Below, piece by piece: positions 48,435 through 59,109 of a stretch of 64,000 nucleotides of DNA. Numbering within the stretch: the first letter of the stretch is position 1; every line of letters begins with the position of its first letter. Position numbers and translations under genes: made by a program. This DNA comes from Deinococcus ruber (GTDB lineage: Bacteria; Deinococcota; Deinococci; Deinococcales; Deinococcaceae), in the NCBI RefSeq assembly GCF_014648095.1, contig NZ_BMQL01000007.1, forward strand, positions 62,001 through 126,000, read 5' to 3'. Under the pieces are notes generated by a model. That model saw only the letters and a program-made list of their open reading frames with translations. It searched no databases and was not told the origin of the DNA.

Positions 48435-48857
48435 TCAGTGGCGCAGCAGGCGGCTGCCGATAATACCGGCCAGTCCGACCAGACCAGCTTTGACCAGCGG
48501 GCTGCTGAGCATACCGCCCTGAGCGAAGGCAGCTTCCAGAGGGCTCTGGCCGTTGGCAGTCGCGGGGGCCTGGGCACTCTTGGTATAGGCATCGACCAGA
48601 TCGTGATCGTTGTTCGGGTCGACCGACGTGACAGGCGTGGCCGGACTCTGCACCAGCGCTGTTCCGATGGCGCTCTTCTGGTCGGGCGACAGCTGCCCGA
48701 AGTAGTCGTGCATCATGCGGGTGCGGTCTTCGGGGGAGGCGTTCTGGAGATACTGCTGCACGTATGCAGCGGCTTCCTGAGGGCTGACCTTGCCGTCTCC
48801 GTCGGTATCTTGGGCGCTCGCCATCTTGGCATGAAGATCGTTGTTTTCGAAGAACAT
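48435..48857 (-). CDS. Small EF-hand protein
   Basis: The 140-residue protein contains a perfect EF-hand loop (DTDGDGKVSPQE, about residues 17-28) with Asp/Asp/Asp and a terminal glutamate, so it should bind calcium. A helical middle (YVQQYLQNASPEDRTRMMHDYFGQLSPDQ), a Pro/Ala-rich linker and a hydrophobic C-terminus (VKAGLVGLAGIIGSRLL) follow. I do not recognise the whole. A strong GGAGGTTTC precedes the ATG. Location and partner are unknown. Confidence 0.65.
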   Translation of the reverse strand: MFFENNDLHAKMASAQDTDGDGKVSPQEAAAYVQQYLQNASPEDRTRMMHDYFGQLSPDQKSAIGTALVQSPATPVTSVDPNNDHDLVDAYTKSAQAPATANGQSPLEAAFAQGGMLSSPLVKAGLVGLAGIIGSRLLRH

Positions 48858-49026
48858 GTTGAAACCTCCTGTTGGGGATGAGCTGCCTTCAGCTTAGCGG
48901 GGTACATTCGGAACGCATGAGGTACGCCTTCAGGAGTGTTGATGGCAGGCCGATCCCGCGAGTCAGGTGAAGCGTCTGAAGATCGTATGAGTTCTGTCAT
49001 ACCCCCCTGCCTATACTCCCCACAGC

Positions 49027-50280
49027 ATGAAGGAGCACCCACAGAGACAGGTTGACGACGCACGTCGAAAGCCTTCCAGTCAGACCCGATACCGGGGCGG
49101 CTGGAACACCCTGCGGTTCCAGTTCACACTGGTGATCTTTCTGCTGGCTTTTCTGCCCAATGCCGTCCTGACCATCGTATCGGGGCAGCGGGGCGACCTG
49201 ATCGGAATCGCGGGGCTGTCGCTGGCGCTGTGGCTCAGTGCGGTGGCGATCCTGAGTGCCCTGATCGGCTGGATTCTGAGCGGGGCGCTGCTCAGACCGC
49301 TCAGCCGCCTGACCGGCGAACTGGGAAGCGGCGAGATGCAGATTCAGAACGGGCACGGCCTGAACGACGATCCGCGGGAAGTCCGGGCGCTCCGGGGCGC
49401 GTTCGGGGGGCTGCTGAGCCGCCTGCTGACCGAACAGGAACGTCGCAGCGCCTTCATGGCAACGCTGGTGCACGACCTCAAGACGCCCCTGATCGCCACA
49501 GGCCACCTGATTCACGCGCTGTCTGACCGCTCGCTGCCCGAGGGCGAGCGCGAGATGTTCAGCCAGCACCTGTTGGCCGAGAATGCCCGGCTGCTGGGGC
49601 TGGTGCAGCAGATGGCCGACGCGCACCGCTTCGAGCGCGACGAGGTACGCCTGACGCTGTTGCCGACCGATCTGCGGGCGCTGCTGGACACTGCCGCGAT
49701 TCGCGAACGCAACCGCGCTACCGTGAAGGGCGTTGCGCTGACGGTCAGCGGGAACGGGCAGGCCGAGGTCGATCCTGCGGTGCTGGAGCGTGCCATCGGC
49801 AACCTGATCGATAACGCGCTGCGGTATGCCCACTCGTCCATCGAACTGCGCGTCACGTCCACGGGTCTTCAGGTGCGCGACGACGGCCCCGGTCTGCCCG
49901 AGCAGATGACGCTTCACAGTCTGGCGCAGCCCTTCAACGCCCAGCCGGTCGAAATTGCCGGACAGCGCTATACCGCCGGAACAGCGGGGCTGGGCCTGTA
50001 CATCGTCAGGCGAATCGTCGAGGCGCACGGCGGAGAGCTGCGTTACAGCCGCGATATCGGGCAGGGCGGTCTGCAACAGACCGTGATGGAACTCGTCCTG
50101 CCCGCTGATTTTCAGCCGTCCGACCTGACCCCAGCCTCTCTGGATTCGGTCAGTGCACCTTTCGATGAGCCTTTGAATCCCGACTCTTCCATTCCTCAGC
50201 AAGTTCTTCCGTCTTCGTCTGTGCTGGTTCCTTTCTTTTCCACTCCGCAGTTCGCTGCATCCCAGGAGGTACATCCGTGA
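49027..50280 (+). CDS. Two-component sensor histidine kinase, HisKA type
   Basis: The 417-residue membrane kinase has two N-terminal spans (LVIFLLAFLPNAVLTIV, ALWLSAVAILSALIGWILSG) and almost no periplasmic domain between them. A HAMP-like linker, the H-box VHDLKTPLIATG, N-box NLIDNALRYA, G1 RDDGPGLP and G2 GLGLYIVRRIVEAHGG follow. A Ser/Pro/Asp-rich tail extends after the ATPase domain. The short loop suggests sensing in or near the membrane. Its stop overlaps the GTG start of the response regulator (GTGA). Confidence 0.92.
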   Translation: MKEHPQRQVDDARRKPSSQTRYRGGWNTLRFQFTLVIFLLAFLPNAVLTIVSGQRGDLIGIAGLSLALWLSAVAILSALIGWILSGALLRPLSRLTGELGSGEMQIQNGHGLNDDPREVRALRGAFGGLLSRLLTEQERRSAFMATLVHDLKTPLIATGHLIHALSDRSLPEGEREMFSQHLLAENARLLGLVQQMADAHRFERDEVRLTLLPTDLRALLDTAAIRERNRATVKGVALTVSGNGQAEVDPAVLERAIGNLIDNALRYAHSSIELRVTSTGLQVRDDGPGLPEQMTLHSLAQPFNAQPVEIAGQRYTAGTAGLGLYIVRRIVEAHGGELRYSRDIGQGGLQQTVMELVLPADFQPSDLTPASLDSVSAPFDEPLNPDSSIPQQVLPSSSVLVPFFSTPQFAASQEVHP

Positions 50281-50861
50281 AACTAGTCATTGCCGACGAT
50301 CACCCGCTGTTCTTGATGGGCCTGGGTTACGCTCTGCGCGACCAGGGATTTGAGGTGCTGGCGCAGGCCAGTGACGGCCTCTCGGCGCTCAGTGCCTGCC
50401 TGAAGTACGCCCCCGACGCTGCCCTGCTCGATGTCAAGATGCCCGGCATGACCGGTATCGAGGTCTGTGCCCGTCTGAAGCGTGACGCCCCTCATGTGGT
50501 CAGCATCCTGATCACCACTTTTTCCGAGCCAGCCATCGTGCAGGCGGCCCGCGACGCCGGAGCCAGAGGTTACGTGAGCAAAGAAACTCCCCCTGACGAA
50601 CTTGCCCGCCAGCTCCGCGACATCGTGGCGCGGCCCGACATCAACCGGCTGCCTCAGGTCAATGTGCCGCGCCTGACTCCGCGTGAAACCGACGTGCTGC
50701 CGCTGCTCGCTCAGGGCTACAGCAACAAGGAGATTGCCCGCAGCCTGGGCGTCAGCCCCGATACCATCAAAGACCATCTGGCGCGGCTGTACACCAAGCT
50801 CGATGCAGGCGACCGAACCCAGGCCGTCAGCCGGGCACGCACGCTGGGCCTGATCGCCTGA
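50277..50861 (+). CDS. NarL/LuxR-type response regulator
   Basis: The 194-residue regulator has a receiver domain (VIADDHPLFLMG, phospho-acceptor Asp at about residue 57 in LLDVKMPG, SKETPPD with the conserved lysine) and a C-terminal LuxR-type HTH (LTPRETDVLPLLAQGYSNKE, then LGVSPDTIKDHL). It starts with a GTG at 50277 overlapping the kinase stop by four bases, preceded by CAGGAGG. The pair is co-translated. Targets are unknown. Confidence 0.93.
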   Translation: MKLVIADDHPLFLMGLGYALRDQGFEVLAQASDGLSALSACLKYAPDAALLDVKMPGMTGIEVCARLKRDAPHVVSILITTFSEPAIVQAARDAGARGYVSKETPPDELARQLRDIVARPDINRLPQVNVPRLTPRETDVLPLLAQGYSNKEIARSLGVSPDTIKDHLARLYTKLDAGDRTQAVSRARTLGLIA

Positions 50862-50921
50862 TATCGCAGCGCTCCGCAGGGCAGAGTTCCGGCACAAAAA
50901 AAGAAATAGAGAAAGAGAACA

Positions 50922-50970
50922 AAGAATATAGAGAACAGAGTGCTGTCACCGGCTGGCGCTCTGTTCTCTA
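50922..50970 (-). terminator. Terminator downstream of the lipoprotein gene
   Basis: TAGAGAACAGAG at 50929-50940 and CTCTGTTCTCTA at 50959-50970 are perfect inverse 12-mers. The hairpin covers the lipoprotein stop codon, and on the minus strand ATTCTTTG and further pyrimidines follow. It also follows the convergent regulator. Confidence 0.7.
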
Positions 50971-51450
50971 TTTCTTGATCGGTGTGCCGGTCAGATCGGC
51001 GCAGAGCGGCAGGCTGCCGAGCGTCTGGGTGCCGTCGGTGTTCGTCACCACTTCCTGCACGGCCAGATAGGTGCTGCCTGACAGCGTGGTGGTCAGCGCC
51101 TTGAAGGTCAGGCTGCCCGAGGCGTCGCTGGTGGCAGCCAGCACGCTGCCCAGGGTCTGCCCGTTCGACGTGCAGACGCCGCCGCTCACATCGGTGCCGG
51201 AAGCGTGATACGAGACGCCGTACAGCGTGCTGGGCTTGAGTTTGCTGGCGAGCAGCACGGTGCCGGTGTCGCCCGTGCTCAGCGGCGTGATGGTGGCGGT
51301 GCCGCCTGCCCCGCTGTAGGCCGTATCCGAGGGCAGCAGGTTGGTGAGGGCGTAGGTGCGGGCGCTGCCGGTCACGTTGGCCTGGTTGCAGGCGGCCAGG
51401 GCGCAGACGAGCAGGGGCAGCAGGGCACGCTTCAGAAGAAGACTGTTCAT
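50968..51450 (-). CDS. Putative lipoprotein, 160 residues
   Basis: The protein starts MNSLLLKRALLPLLVCALAA followed by Cys-Asn-Gln, a type II signal with an LAAC lipobox. The mature part is small and rich in Thr, Ser and Gly, with beta-type strands (TYALTNLLPSDTAYSG, GTDVSGGVCTSNGQTLG) and two later cysteines that could form a disulfide. I do not recognise the family. The ATG at 51450 was chosen because it gives the signal peptide; an upstream frame to 51510 does not. Confidence 0.65.
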   Translation of the reverse strand: MNSLLLKRALLPLLVCALAACNQANVTGSARTYALTNLLPSDTAYSGAGGTATITPLSTGDTGTVLLASKLKPSTLYGVSYHASGTDVSGGVCTSNGQTLGSVLAATSDASGSLTFKALTTTLSGSTYLAVQEVVTNTDGTQTLGSLPLCADLTGTPIKK

Positions 51451-51581
51451 AGCTGTCTGTATGCTGCGCCCCGGCACGCCGGAATGGAAGCTGCCGCCCG
51501 TGCGCCACACTCACTGTCTTACACTGGCGGCATGGTTCACCATCCCAGCGGGAAAGACATCGGCAGGGCAGGAGGGCGGGC

Positions 51582-51884
51582 ATGAAGGTGCGCTTTGCCG
51601 GGCGAACGGTGCGCGTGCGGATCGACGATCTGGAGGCCGATATGCTGCTGCTCGGAAAGCCGCTCGAACTGCGCCTCGACTGGCCCGGCGGCGGCTGGTC
51701 GCTGCGGCTGGAACCCCAGCAGTCGGGCGTGCAGGCAGCGGGCGGCGGAGCGCTGGTGGTGGGCCTCGCGGACGCCCTGAAGACGCTGCTCGATCCGCTG
51801 GAAGAAGGGGTGTCGCTGGACGCCTTCGGCGGCGATCTGAAATTCAGGATCGAGAAAGACTTCAGACCCGAACATCTGGTTTAG
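51582..51884 (+). CDS. Hypothetical 100-residue protein
   Basis: The gene is well-formed, with GGAGGGCGGGC before the ATG at 51582. The product has RFAGRTVRVRIDDLEADMLL, a proline/glycine-rich WPGGGWSLRLEP and a C-terminal DAFGGDLKFRIEKDF. It shows an alternating beta pattern without signal peptide or membrane span. I do not recognise the family. It faces dprA tail to tail. Confidence 0.55.
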   Translation: MKVRFAGRTVRVRIDDLEADMLLLGKPLELRLDWPGGGWSLRLEPQQSGVQAAGGGALVVGLADALKTLLDPLEEGVSLDAFGGDLKFRIEKDFRPEHLV

Positions 51885-51959
51885 AGCACTGCGGGGCAGC
51901 GGCAGAAGAGTAGGAACAGCGTTCCTGTCGTGTTCTGCTCCCTTCCTCAAACCTGATCC

Positions 51960-52028
51960 CTAACGCCGTCTGTACCGTCCGGCCTGTTCGTCAACGTGCC
52001 CGCCGAGCGTCAGCATCATCAGGGCGAC
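51960..52028 (-). other. Residual in-frame 3' coding sequence of dprA after a premature amber
   Basis: After the TAG at 52029-52031 the same minus-strand frame stays open for 22 codons, VALMMLTLGGHVDEQAG then RYRRR, before a second TAG at 51960-51962. The segment has the typical DprA winged-helix ending (small hydrophobics, G, acidic pair, G-x-Y-R-R). It is the missing C-terminus of dprA. Confidence 0.8.
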
Positions 52029-53057
52029 CTAGAGCTGGGCGTGGGTCAGCCCCGACTGCGCTTGAAGGTCGTCGAGGGTGGCAGGCTGGGCCAGCAGCTC
52101 CCACAGCCGCTGCTGCTCGGGCGGCAGATCGGGCATGGGGGCCGCGCCGGGGCCGTTCCAGCCGAATTCGTTCAGGATGTCCTGGGCGGTTTCTGTCAGC
52201 ACGCCGCCCTCGCGCAGCAGGCGGTGTGGCCCCTGTGCCAGCGGGTCGCCTGCCCGCCCCGGCACCGCGAAGACTGTGCGCCCGCATTCCAGCGCATGCG
52301 TAGCCGTGATCATGGCTCCAGATTTGAACTCACCCTCCACGACTAGGGTACCCGCGCTCAGAGCGGCAATCAGGCGGTTGCGCTGAGGAAAGTTGTGAGC
52401 GGCGGGGCTGGTGCCCAGCGGGTACTCGCTGATGACCACCATCCGGCGCGATAGCCCTGCATTTTCGGGCGGGTACATCTGATCGAGGCCGCTGCCCAGA
52501 ATGCCGATGCCGACGCCGCCCGCATTGACCGTTGCCGCGTGCGCCGCCGTATCGATGCCGCGTGCCAGCCCCGACACCACGATCACGCCCGCCCGCGTCA
52601 GGTCAGTGCTGATCTGGCCGGTCAGGTGCAGGGCGTGGGTGCTGGCTTTCCTGGTGCCGACCACGCCGATGGCACGTGGAACTGCCGCCAGGAGTGGTAA
52701 GTCTCCACTCACCCAGATCACGGCGGGCGGGTTGCCCAGGCTTTCCAGCGCCTCCGGATAGCCTTCCAGCCCACGCCCCAGCAGCGTGGCTCCGTACTCG
52801 GCGGCCCGCTCGATCTCCTGCGCCGCCTTGCTCGCTGGCCCCGCCGTTCCGATGGCCTGAAGCGCCTTCACGTCCATTCCCGGCACCTCGCGCAGTTCCG
52901 TCAGCGGCGTGCTCAGCACTTTCTGGGCCGAGCCGCAGAATGTCCGGAGAGACTCGACTCGGCGCGGCCCCAGCCCTGGCGTGAAGCGCAGCGTCAGCAG
53001 GGCCAGCAGTTCGGGGTCGGTGTGAACGGAGGAAGACGGCGTGGAAGGAACGGTCAC
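52029..53057 (-). CDS. dprA: DNA processing protein DprA, C-terminus truncated by an in-frame amber codon
   Basis: DprA loads RecA onto incoming single-stranded DNA in transformation. The 342-residue reading carries the N-terminal SAM-like domain, the Rossmann fold with [17 protein letters not shown] and [15 protein letters not shown], and [20 protein letters not shown], all intact. The C-terminal winged helix starts ([20 protein letters not shown]) but stops at TAG 52029-52031 after THAQL. Without the stop the frame would give about 365 residues. The core that binds DNA and RecA lies before the stop; the winged-helix end is lost. This is a natural nonsense allele or a sequencing error. Confidence 0.9.
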   Translation of the reverse strand: MTVPSTPSSSVHTDPELLALLTLRFTPGLGPRRVESLRTFCGSAQKVLSTPLTELREVPGMDVKALQAIGTAGPASKAAQEIERAAEYGATLLGRGLEGYPEALESLGNPPAVIWVSGDLPLLAAVPRAIGVVGTRKASTHALHLTGQISTDLTRAGVIVVSGLARGIDTAAHAATVNAGGVGIGILGSGLDQMYPPENAGLSRRMVVISEYPLGTSPAAHNFPQRNRLIAALSAGTLVVEGEFKSGAMITATHALECGRTVFAVPGRAGDPLAQGPHRLLREGGVLTETAQDILNEFGWNGPGAAPMPDLPPEQQRLWELLAQPATLDDLQAQSGLTHAQL

Positions 53058-53066
53058 GCCTTCAGG

Positions 53067-54125
53067 CTAGCGGAGGGCCGGGGAGACTGGAGCCACAGAT
53101 GTAGGTGCAGACGTGCTGGGTACAGCTGTGCCGGGTGCCCAGCCGAACACCGACACGTTGGGGTAGCCCAGGCGGTGCAGCAGGCTCACCTGTTCCTGAA
53201 GCGCCGGTTTGCCCGCGCCCACCTGAATGCCGGGCCAGATGTTCGGGCCGGGAGAAAACCGCAGCGGAATCAGGGTGTAGAGCAGCGGGAGGGGGTAATA
53301 CAGCATCGGCATGGCGGCGTCCAGACCGGGCCAGGCACGCCAGTTTTGCAGTGCGTCGGTGCCCCCGTACACGGCAGCGCTGACCATTCCCTGGCCGCCT
53401 GCTGCGCGGTAAGTGGCAATCAGGCGGGCAGCCAGATCGGTAATCAGGCTCTGCCGGTACTTTTCCCAGCTGGCCCGCGCCTCGGTAAATTCGCCGCTGG
53501 CGTCGTTGTTGGGAAAGGTGCGCGGATCGAGGCCCGTCTGCGCCTTAAAGCCTTCCAGCGCCGCCGGGTGATAACCGAAATCGGCCTCTCTGGGGTAGCG
53601 CAGGTAATCGAGGTGCAGGCCCACCTGCGGATATAGGCGGCCCAGTTCGGCAGTCAGGGCCGTCAGCACCGCGCCCACCTGCGGATCGGCGGGATCGACA
53701 AAGCCCAGATTGCTGAGTTGAAGGCTGGTCCTGCCGTCGCGGCTGAGGGTGGCCTCGCTGTCCTTCCAGAGTGGCGTGACCGGAATCCCGAAGCTGTCGG
53801 CAGGTCGCCAGTACAGCGTCTCGAACCACACGTTCAGCTTCAGCCCCTCGCGCACGGCTGCCGTGTTGGCGACGGCCAGTGCGTCGTAGCCGAGCTTGGA
53901 AGGGGCCACCGCCGAAGTCCAGACAGCCCGCCCATGATAGAAGCCTTCCAGCAGCACGTCGGTAAACCCGGCGCGTTTCGCCGCGCTCAGCGTGTCGTCA
54001 AGGGCCTGCGCCGTGGCCGGGGGCCGCAGCCACAGGGCCAGCCGAGACGCGGGGGCAGCGGGCTGGGCCAGCGAACTTCCGAACAGAGCAAGCGTGATAG
54101 ACGACAGAAGAGCCAGCGGACGCAT
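53067..54125 (-). CDS. Secreted GH10-like (GHL10) glycoside hydrolase-type protein
   Basis: The 352-residue protein starts at 54125 with a signal peptide (LLSSITLALFGSSLA). It has the barrel strands of the GHL10/DUF187-type family: FTDVLLEGFYHGRAVW, LKLNVWFETLYWR, VGLHLDYLRYP and a later VSAAVYGGTDAL. Homologues include bacterial family-10-like hydrolases acting on wall or polysaccharide substrates. Catalytic residues cannot be placed with confidence. It lies on the same strand as dprA, about 10 bases upstream. Confidence 0.65.
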   Translation of the reverse strand: MRPLALLSSITLALFGSSLAQPAAPASRLALWLRPPATAQALDDTLSAAKRAGFTDVLLEGFYHGRAVWTSAVAPSKLGYDALAVANTAAVREGLKLNVWFETLYWRPADSFGIPVTPLWKDSEATLSRDGRTSLQLSNLGFVDPADPQVGAVLTALTAELGRLYPQVGLHLDYLRYPREADFGYHPAALEGFKAQTGLDPRTFPNNDASGEFTEARASWEKYRQSLITDLAARLIATYRAAGGQGMVSAAVYGGTDALQNWRAWPGLDAAMPMLYYPLPLLYTLIPLRFSPGPNIWPGIQVGAGKPALQEQVSLLHRLGYPNVSVFGWAPGTAVPSTSAPTSVAPVSPALR

Positions 54126-54191
54126 GCATTCAGGATAGAGACCCCACATGAGCGCGGGTTTGAGAGACGGTCAGGCCCCGGTCAGCGGGGT

Positions 54192-54213
54192 TCTGGTATA
54201 CTTGGAGGCGTCT
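54192..54213 (+). promoter_or_regulatory. Extended -10 promoter of ssrA
   Basis: TATACT at 54197-54202 with TGG directly before it makes a TGn-extended -10 element about 12 bases upstream of the tmRNA 5' end. No good -35 is visible. Confidence 0.55.
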
Positions 54214-54576
54214 GGGGGTGACTTGGTTTCGACAGGTTCATCTGAAGGCGCTCCGGCGTGTCGAGGTGCCGTTGGCCTCGTTAAAAAACGGCAAAACCTT
54301 TTAACTGGCAACGTTAAGTTCCAGCCTGTAACACTCGCCTTCGCTGCTTAAGTGAAGCCAGCCCCAGAAAGCCCCGCCTTTGGCGTTCTGGCATCTGCAT
54401 AAATAAAGGCTAGCCCCGGCGATCCCTGTTAGCCGAAGGCGAACATACAGCGGGGTAAGAACCGGAAAGCCTGCCCCTGGGCCAGTTCGGTTCCGACAAT
54501 CAGAATGCGGGCTACACACGTAGATGGACGCTGAACGGGGACTTGGACGAGAGTTCGATTCTCTCCACCTCCACCA
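54214..54576 (+). ncRNA. ssrA: tmRNA (SsrA)
   Basis: The 363-base RNA begins GGGGGTGACTTGGTTTCGAC and ends in a T-arm (GAGTTCGATTCTC) plus CACCTCCACCA, which pairs with the 5' end; CCA is encoded. The reading frame within it ends at TAA 54349-54351 and encodes the tag GNVKFQPVTLAFAA (14 residues, starting at GGC 54307), with a C-terminal AFAA degradation end. tmRNA with SmpB frees stalled ribosomes and marks the nascent chain for proteolysis. Confidence 0.95.
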
Positions 54577-54600
54577 CACAGAGCGGCAGACCTTTAGGCA

Positions 54601-54629
54601 TTCCTGGGGGTCTGTTTCTTTTGTATACT
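54601..54629 (+). promoter_or_regulatory. Candidate promoter of tRNA-Leu
   Basis: TATACT at 54624-54629 with TTCCTG 17 bases upstream at 54601-54606. It lies 46 bases before the tRNA, and its -10 is identical to that of ssrA. Confidence 0.45.
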
Positions 54630-54675
54630 CTGTAAGCCTGCGGAGCTGAGAGCGCCGCACGGCTGAAACGGGTGC

Positions 54676-54760
54676 GCCGGGATGGTGGAATCGGTAGACA
54701 CAAGCGACTTAAAATCGCTCGCCGCAAGGCGTACGGGTTCAAGTCCCGTTCTCGGCACCA
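54676..54760 (+). tRNA. tRNA-Leu (UAA)
   Basis: The 85-base class II tRNA has acceptor GCCGGGA pairing with TCTCGGC (one GU), a long variable arm, anticodon loop CTTAAAA (anticodon UAA) and encoded CCA. It reads UUA leucine codons, which are rare in GC-rich genomes. Confidence 0.97.
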
Positions 54761-54777
54761 CATAGCAGTTAGGCAGG

Positions 54778-54820
54778 AAAAGAGGCGTCACATCCGGTTA
54801 CCGGGCCGTGACGCCTCTTT
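54778..54820. terminator. Bidirectional terminator between tRNA-Leu and tRNA-Arg
   Basis: AAAGAGGCGTCAC at about 54778-54791 pairs with GTGACGCCTCTTT (54808-54820). A run of A on one side and T on the other lets it end both convergent tRNA transcripts. Confidence 0.85.
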
Positions 54821-54832
54821 CCTGGTTGTTCC

Positions 54833-54909
54833 TGGTGCACTCGACTGGAATCGAACCAGTGGCCTAAGGCTTAGGAGTCCCTCGCTCTATCCAACTGAGC
54901 TACGAGTGC
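54833..54909 (-). tRNA. tRNA-Arg (CCU)
   Basis: On the minus strand the 77-base tRNA has acceptor GCACTCG/CGAGTGC, discriminator A, encoded CCA, anticodon loop CTCCTAA (anticodon CCU) and GGTTCGATTCC T-arm. The anticodon stem is imperfect (one GU and one A-G pair). It reads AGG arginine codons. Confidence 0.95.
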
Positions 54910-55042
54910 GCGTGCGTGCCGTACAGCCCGGTGCAGCGCGGGACAGTATAGCGCTGGGCGGCGCTTCTGGGTAGCTGGACAGTCGGACGATGCGGCGGCG
55001 CGGCTCTTACCTGCATCATGAAGCCAACATGGAAGGCGCACG

Positions 55043-56251
55043 ATGATCCGCAATTTTCGGCGCTGGTGGATGACGCCCGCGCTGCATGGCCCGGACGACA
55101 CCGCCAAACGGGTGACGTGGCTCGAACTGTTCTACGACCTGGTCTTCGTGGTCGTGATCTCGCGGCTGGCCCACCATCTGGGCACGCACCCCGACGTGAG
55201 TGGCCTTCAGAGTTTCGTGCTGCTGTTCGTGCCGGTGTGGTGGGTCTGGGTCAGCGGCACGTATTACAACGAGCGCTTCGAAACCTTCGACCTCAGCTTC
55301 CGCTTCTTCACCTTTCTTCAGATGTTAGCGGTGGCTGCCATTGCCGCGACTGCCGAAGACGGAACCGGGCGCACCGTGCAGGGCTTCGCGCTGTCGTACG
55401 CCTTCGCCCGCCTGATTCTGACACTGATGTGGTGGCGGGCCGGACGGCACAACGTCAGCGTTCGCCCGGTCACCAACGTTTATGTCGCCGGGTTCAGCGT
55501 CAGTATCGCCCTGTGGACACTCTCGGCCTTTGTGCCGGCTGCGCCCCTCGCCACCACGCTGCGGGTGCTGGGCCTGCTGATCGAACTGGGTGTCCCGCTC
55601 CTGACCCTGCGCCATCAGCGTCAGGTTTTTCTGGGGAGTGCGCGGAAGCTGCCCGAGCGCTTTGGCCTGTTCGTCATCATCGTGCTGGGCGAAAGTCTGG
55701 TGGGTGTGACCAACGGTCTGGCCGATACCGAAATCTTCAGCGGCACCGTCCTCCTGCGCTTCTTTCTGGGAATGCTGGTGGGCTTTGGGCTGTGGTGGGT
55801 GTATTTCGACAACATCGGGCGGCGAGAGCCTCGCAGTCAGGCCGGATCACTGACGCTGCTGTTCTGGGTCTATCTGCACCTGCCACTGGTGATGGGCATT
55901 GCGGCGGTGGGTGCGATGCTGGCGCATGTGGTCGGCTTGCCGGTGGCCGAACTGCACAGCGGCGCAGAGGAAGGCGTGCGCTGGCTGCTGGCGGGCGGCT
56001 TTGCGCTGAGTTACCTGTGCATGGCGGGCCTGGAACCCACGCTGGAGCCGGAAGAACCGGTGCTCGTGCCGCCGCTGCTGTCTGTGTCGCTGCGAATAGC
56101 GACGGCGCTGGCGGCCCTGCTGCTTCCCCTGCTGCATGTTGCGCTGCCCTGGATGCTGGCAGGCCTGGTGGCGCTCCACCTGATTCATATGGTCGTGGGG
56201 GTGCGGGCGTGGTTTGCCAGCGAACATGCCGGGCGCAACGACGTTCACTGA
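55043..56251 (+). CDS. Low temperature requirement A (LtrA) family membrane protein
   Basis: The 402-residue protein has the LtrA signature VTWLELFYDLVFVVVISRLA near its N-terminus and about nine further hydrophobic spans, with FGLFVIIVLGESLVGVTNGL in the middle. The family was named for a Listeria cold-growth locus; its molecular function is unsettled. AAGGCGCACG precedes the ATG at 55043. It stands alone after the tRNA cluster. Confidence 0.85.
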   Translation: MIRNFRRWWMTPALHGPDDTAKRVTWLELFYDLVFVVVISRLAHHLGTHPDVSGLQSFVLLFVPVWWVWVSGTYYNERFETFDLSFRFFTFLQMLAVAAIAATAEDGTGRTVQGFALSYAFARLILTLMWWRAGRHNVSVRPVTNVYVAGFSVSIALWTLSAFVPAAPLATTLRVLGLLIELGVPLLTLRHQRQVFLGSARKLPERFGLFVIIVLGESLVGVTNGLADTEIFSGTVLLRFFLGMLVGFGLWWVYFDNIGRREPRSQAGSLTLLFWVYLHLPLVMGIAAVGAMLAHVVGLPVAELHSGAEEGVRWLLAGGFALSYLCMAGLEPTLEPEEPVLVPPLLSVSLRIATALAALLLPLLHVALPWMLAGLVALHLIHMVVGVRAWFASEHAGRNDVH

Positions 56252-56285
56252 GGCGTAGCACCTGAACAGGACGGCCGGGTACATT

Positions 56286-56316
56286 TCGCTAATAACATAA
56301 TTATGGTACAATATTC
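56286..56316 (+). promoter_or_regulatory. AT-rich promoter with palindromic operator candidate
   Basis: TTATGGTACAAT contains a TGn-extended -10 (TACAAT, about 56307-56312), with a weak TTTCGC -35. CATAATTATG at 56296-56305 is a perfect 10-base palindrome in the spacer, where a repressor would block polymerase. The whole stretch is much richer in AT than the surrounding DNA. It begins close to the start of the next gene. Confidence 0.55.
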
Positions 56317-56318
56317 GT

Positions 56319-57038
<720 letters not shown>

Positions 57039-57081
57039 AGTGCGTTTCGCTGCTTCATCATAAACGTCTGGTTATTCCAGG

Positions 57082-57116
57082 CCCGGTTTCCAGCAACGGA
57101 GACCGGGTCTTTCTTT
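57082..57116 (+). terminator. Terminator after the BRO/DinD-like gene
   Basis: CCCGGTtTCC at 57082-57091 pairs with GGAgACCGGG at 57098-57107, followed by TCTTTCTTT. It separates the gene from rny. Confidence 0.75.
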
Positions 57117-57328
57117 GGATAGCTGTCCCTCTTCTGTTTGATAGGCGTTCTGCACCCGTCTTCTCTCGCCTCCCTTTCCGATGCCCGCTGCTGTAGAATC
57201 GTCAGCGTTCCGTACTACACTGAGCAGGTGAGTGTTTTTACTCACACCAAATGATTGATTCTGGCGTTGCGGCGCTTTCAGCGTTCGGCTGGGGCGCAGC
57301 GGGCCTTGTACACACCCAAAGGAGCCAT

Positions 57329-58984
<1,656 letters not shown>

Positions 58985-59006
58985 GGAAGAGCGCGAATCC
59001 ACAGAA

Positions 59007-59049
59007 GGGAGGGGCATCCACACTCGGATGCCCCTCCCTTCATTTCTTC
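59007..59049 (+). terminator. Intrinsic terminator of rny
   Basis: GGGAGGGGCATCC (59007-59019) pairs with GGATGCCCCTCCC (59026-59038), six-base loop, then TTCATTTCTTC. Confidence 0.85.
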
Positions 59050-59109
59050 TGCGATCCGTACCACTGGCCCCGGTTCCTGTCTTCGCGGCTCCGTCCCCTG
59101 TGCGGAGAT

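Noticed and set aside
54148..54351. Plus-strand open frame ending at 54351
   Set aside because: It only reads through the ssrA promoter and the tag codons of tmRNA.
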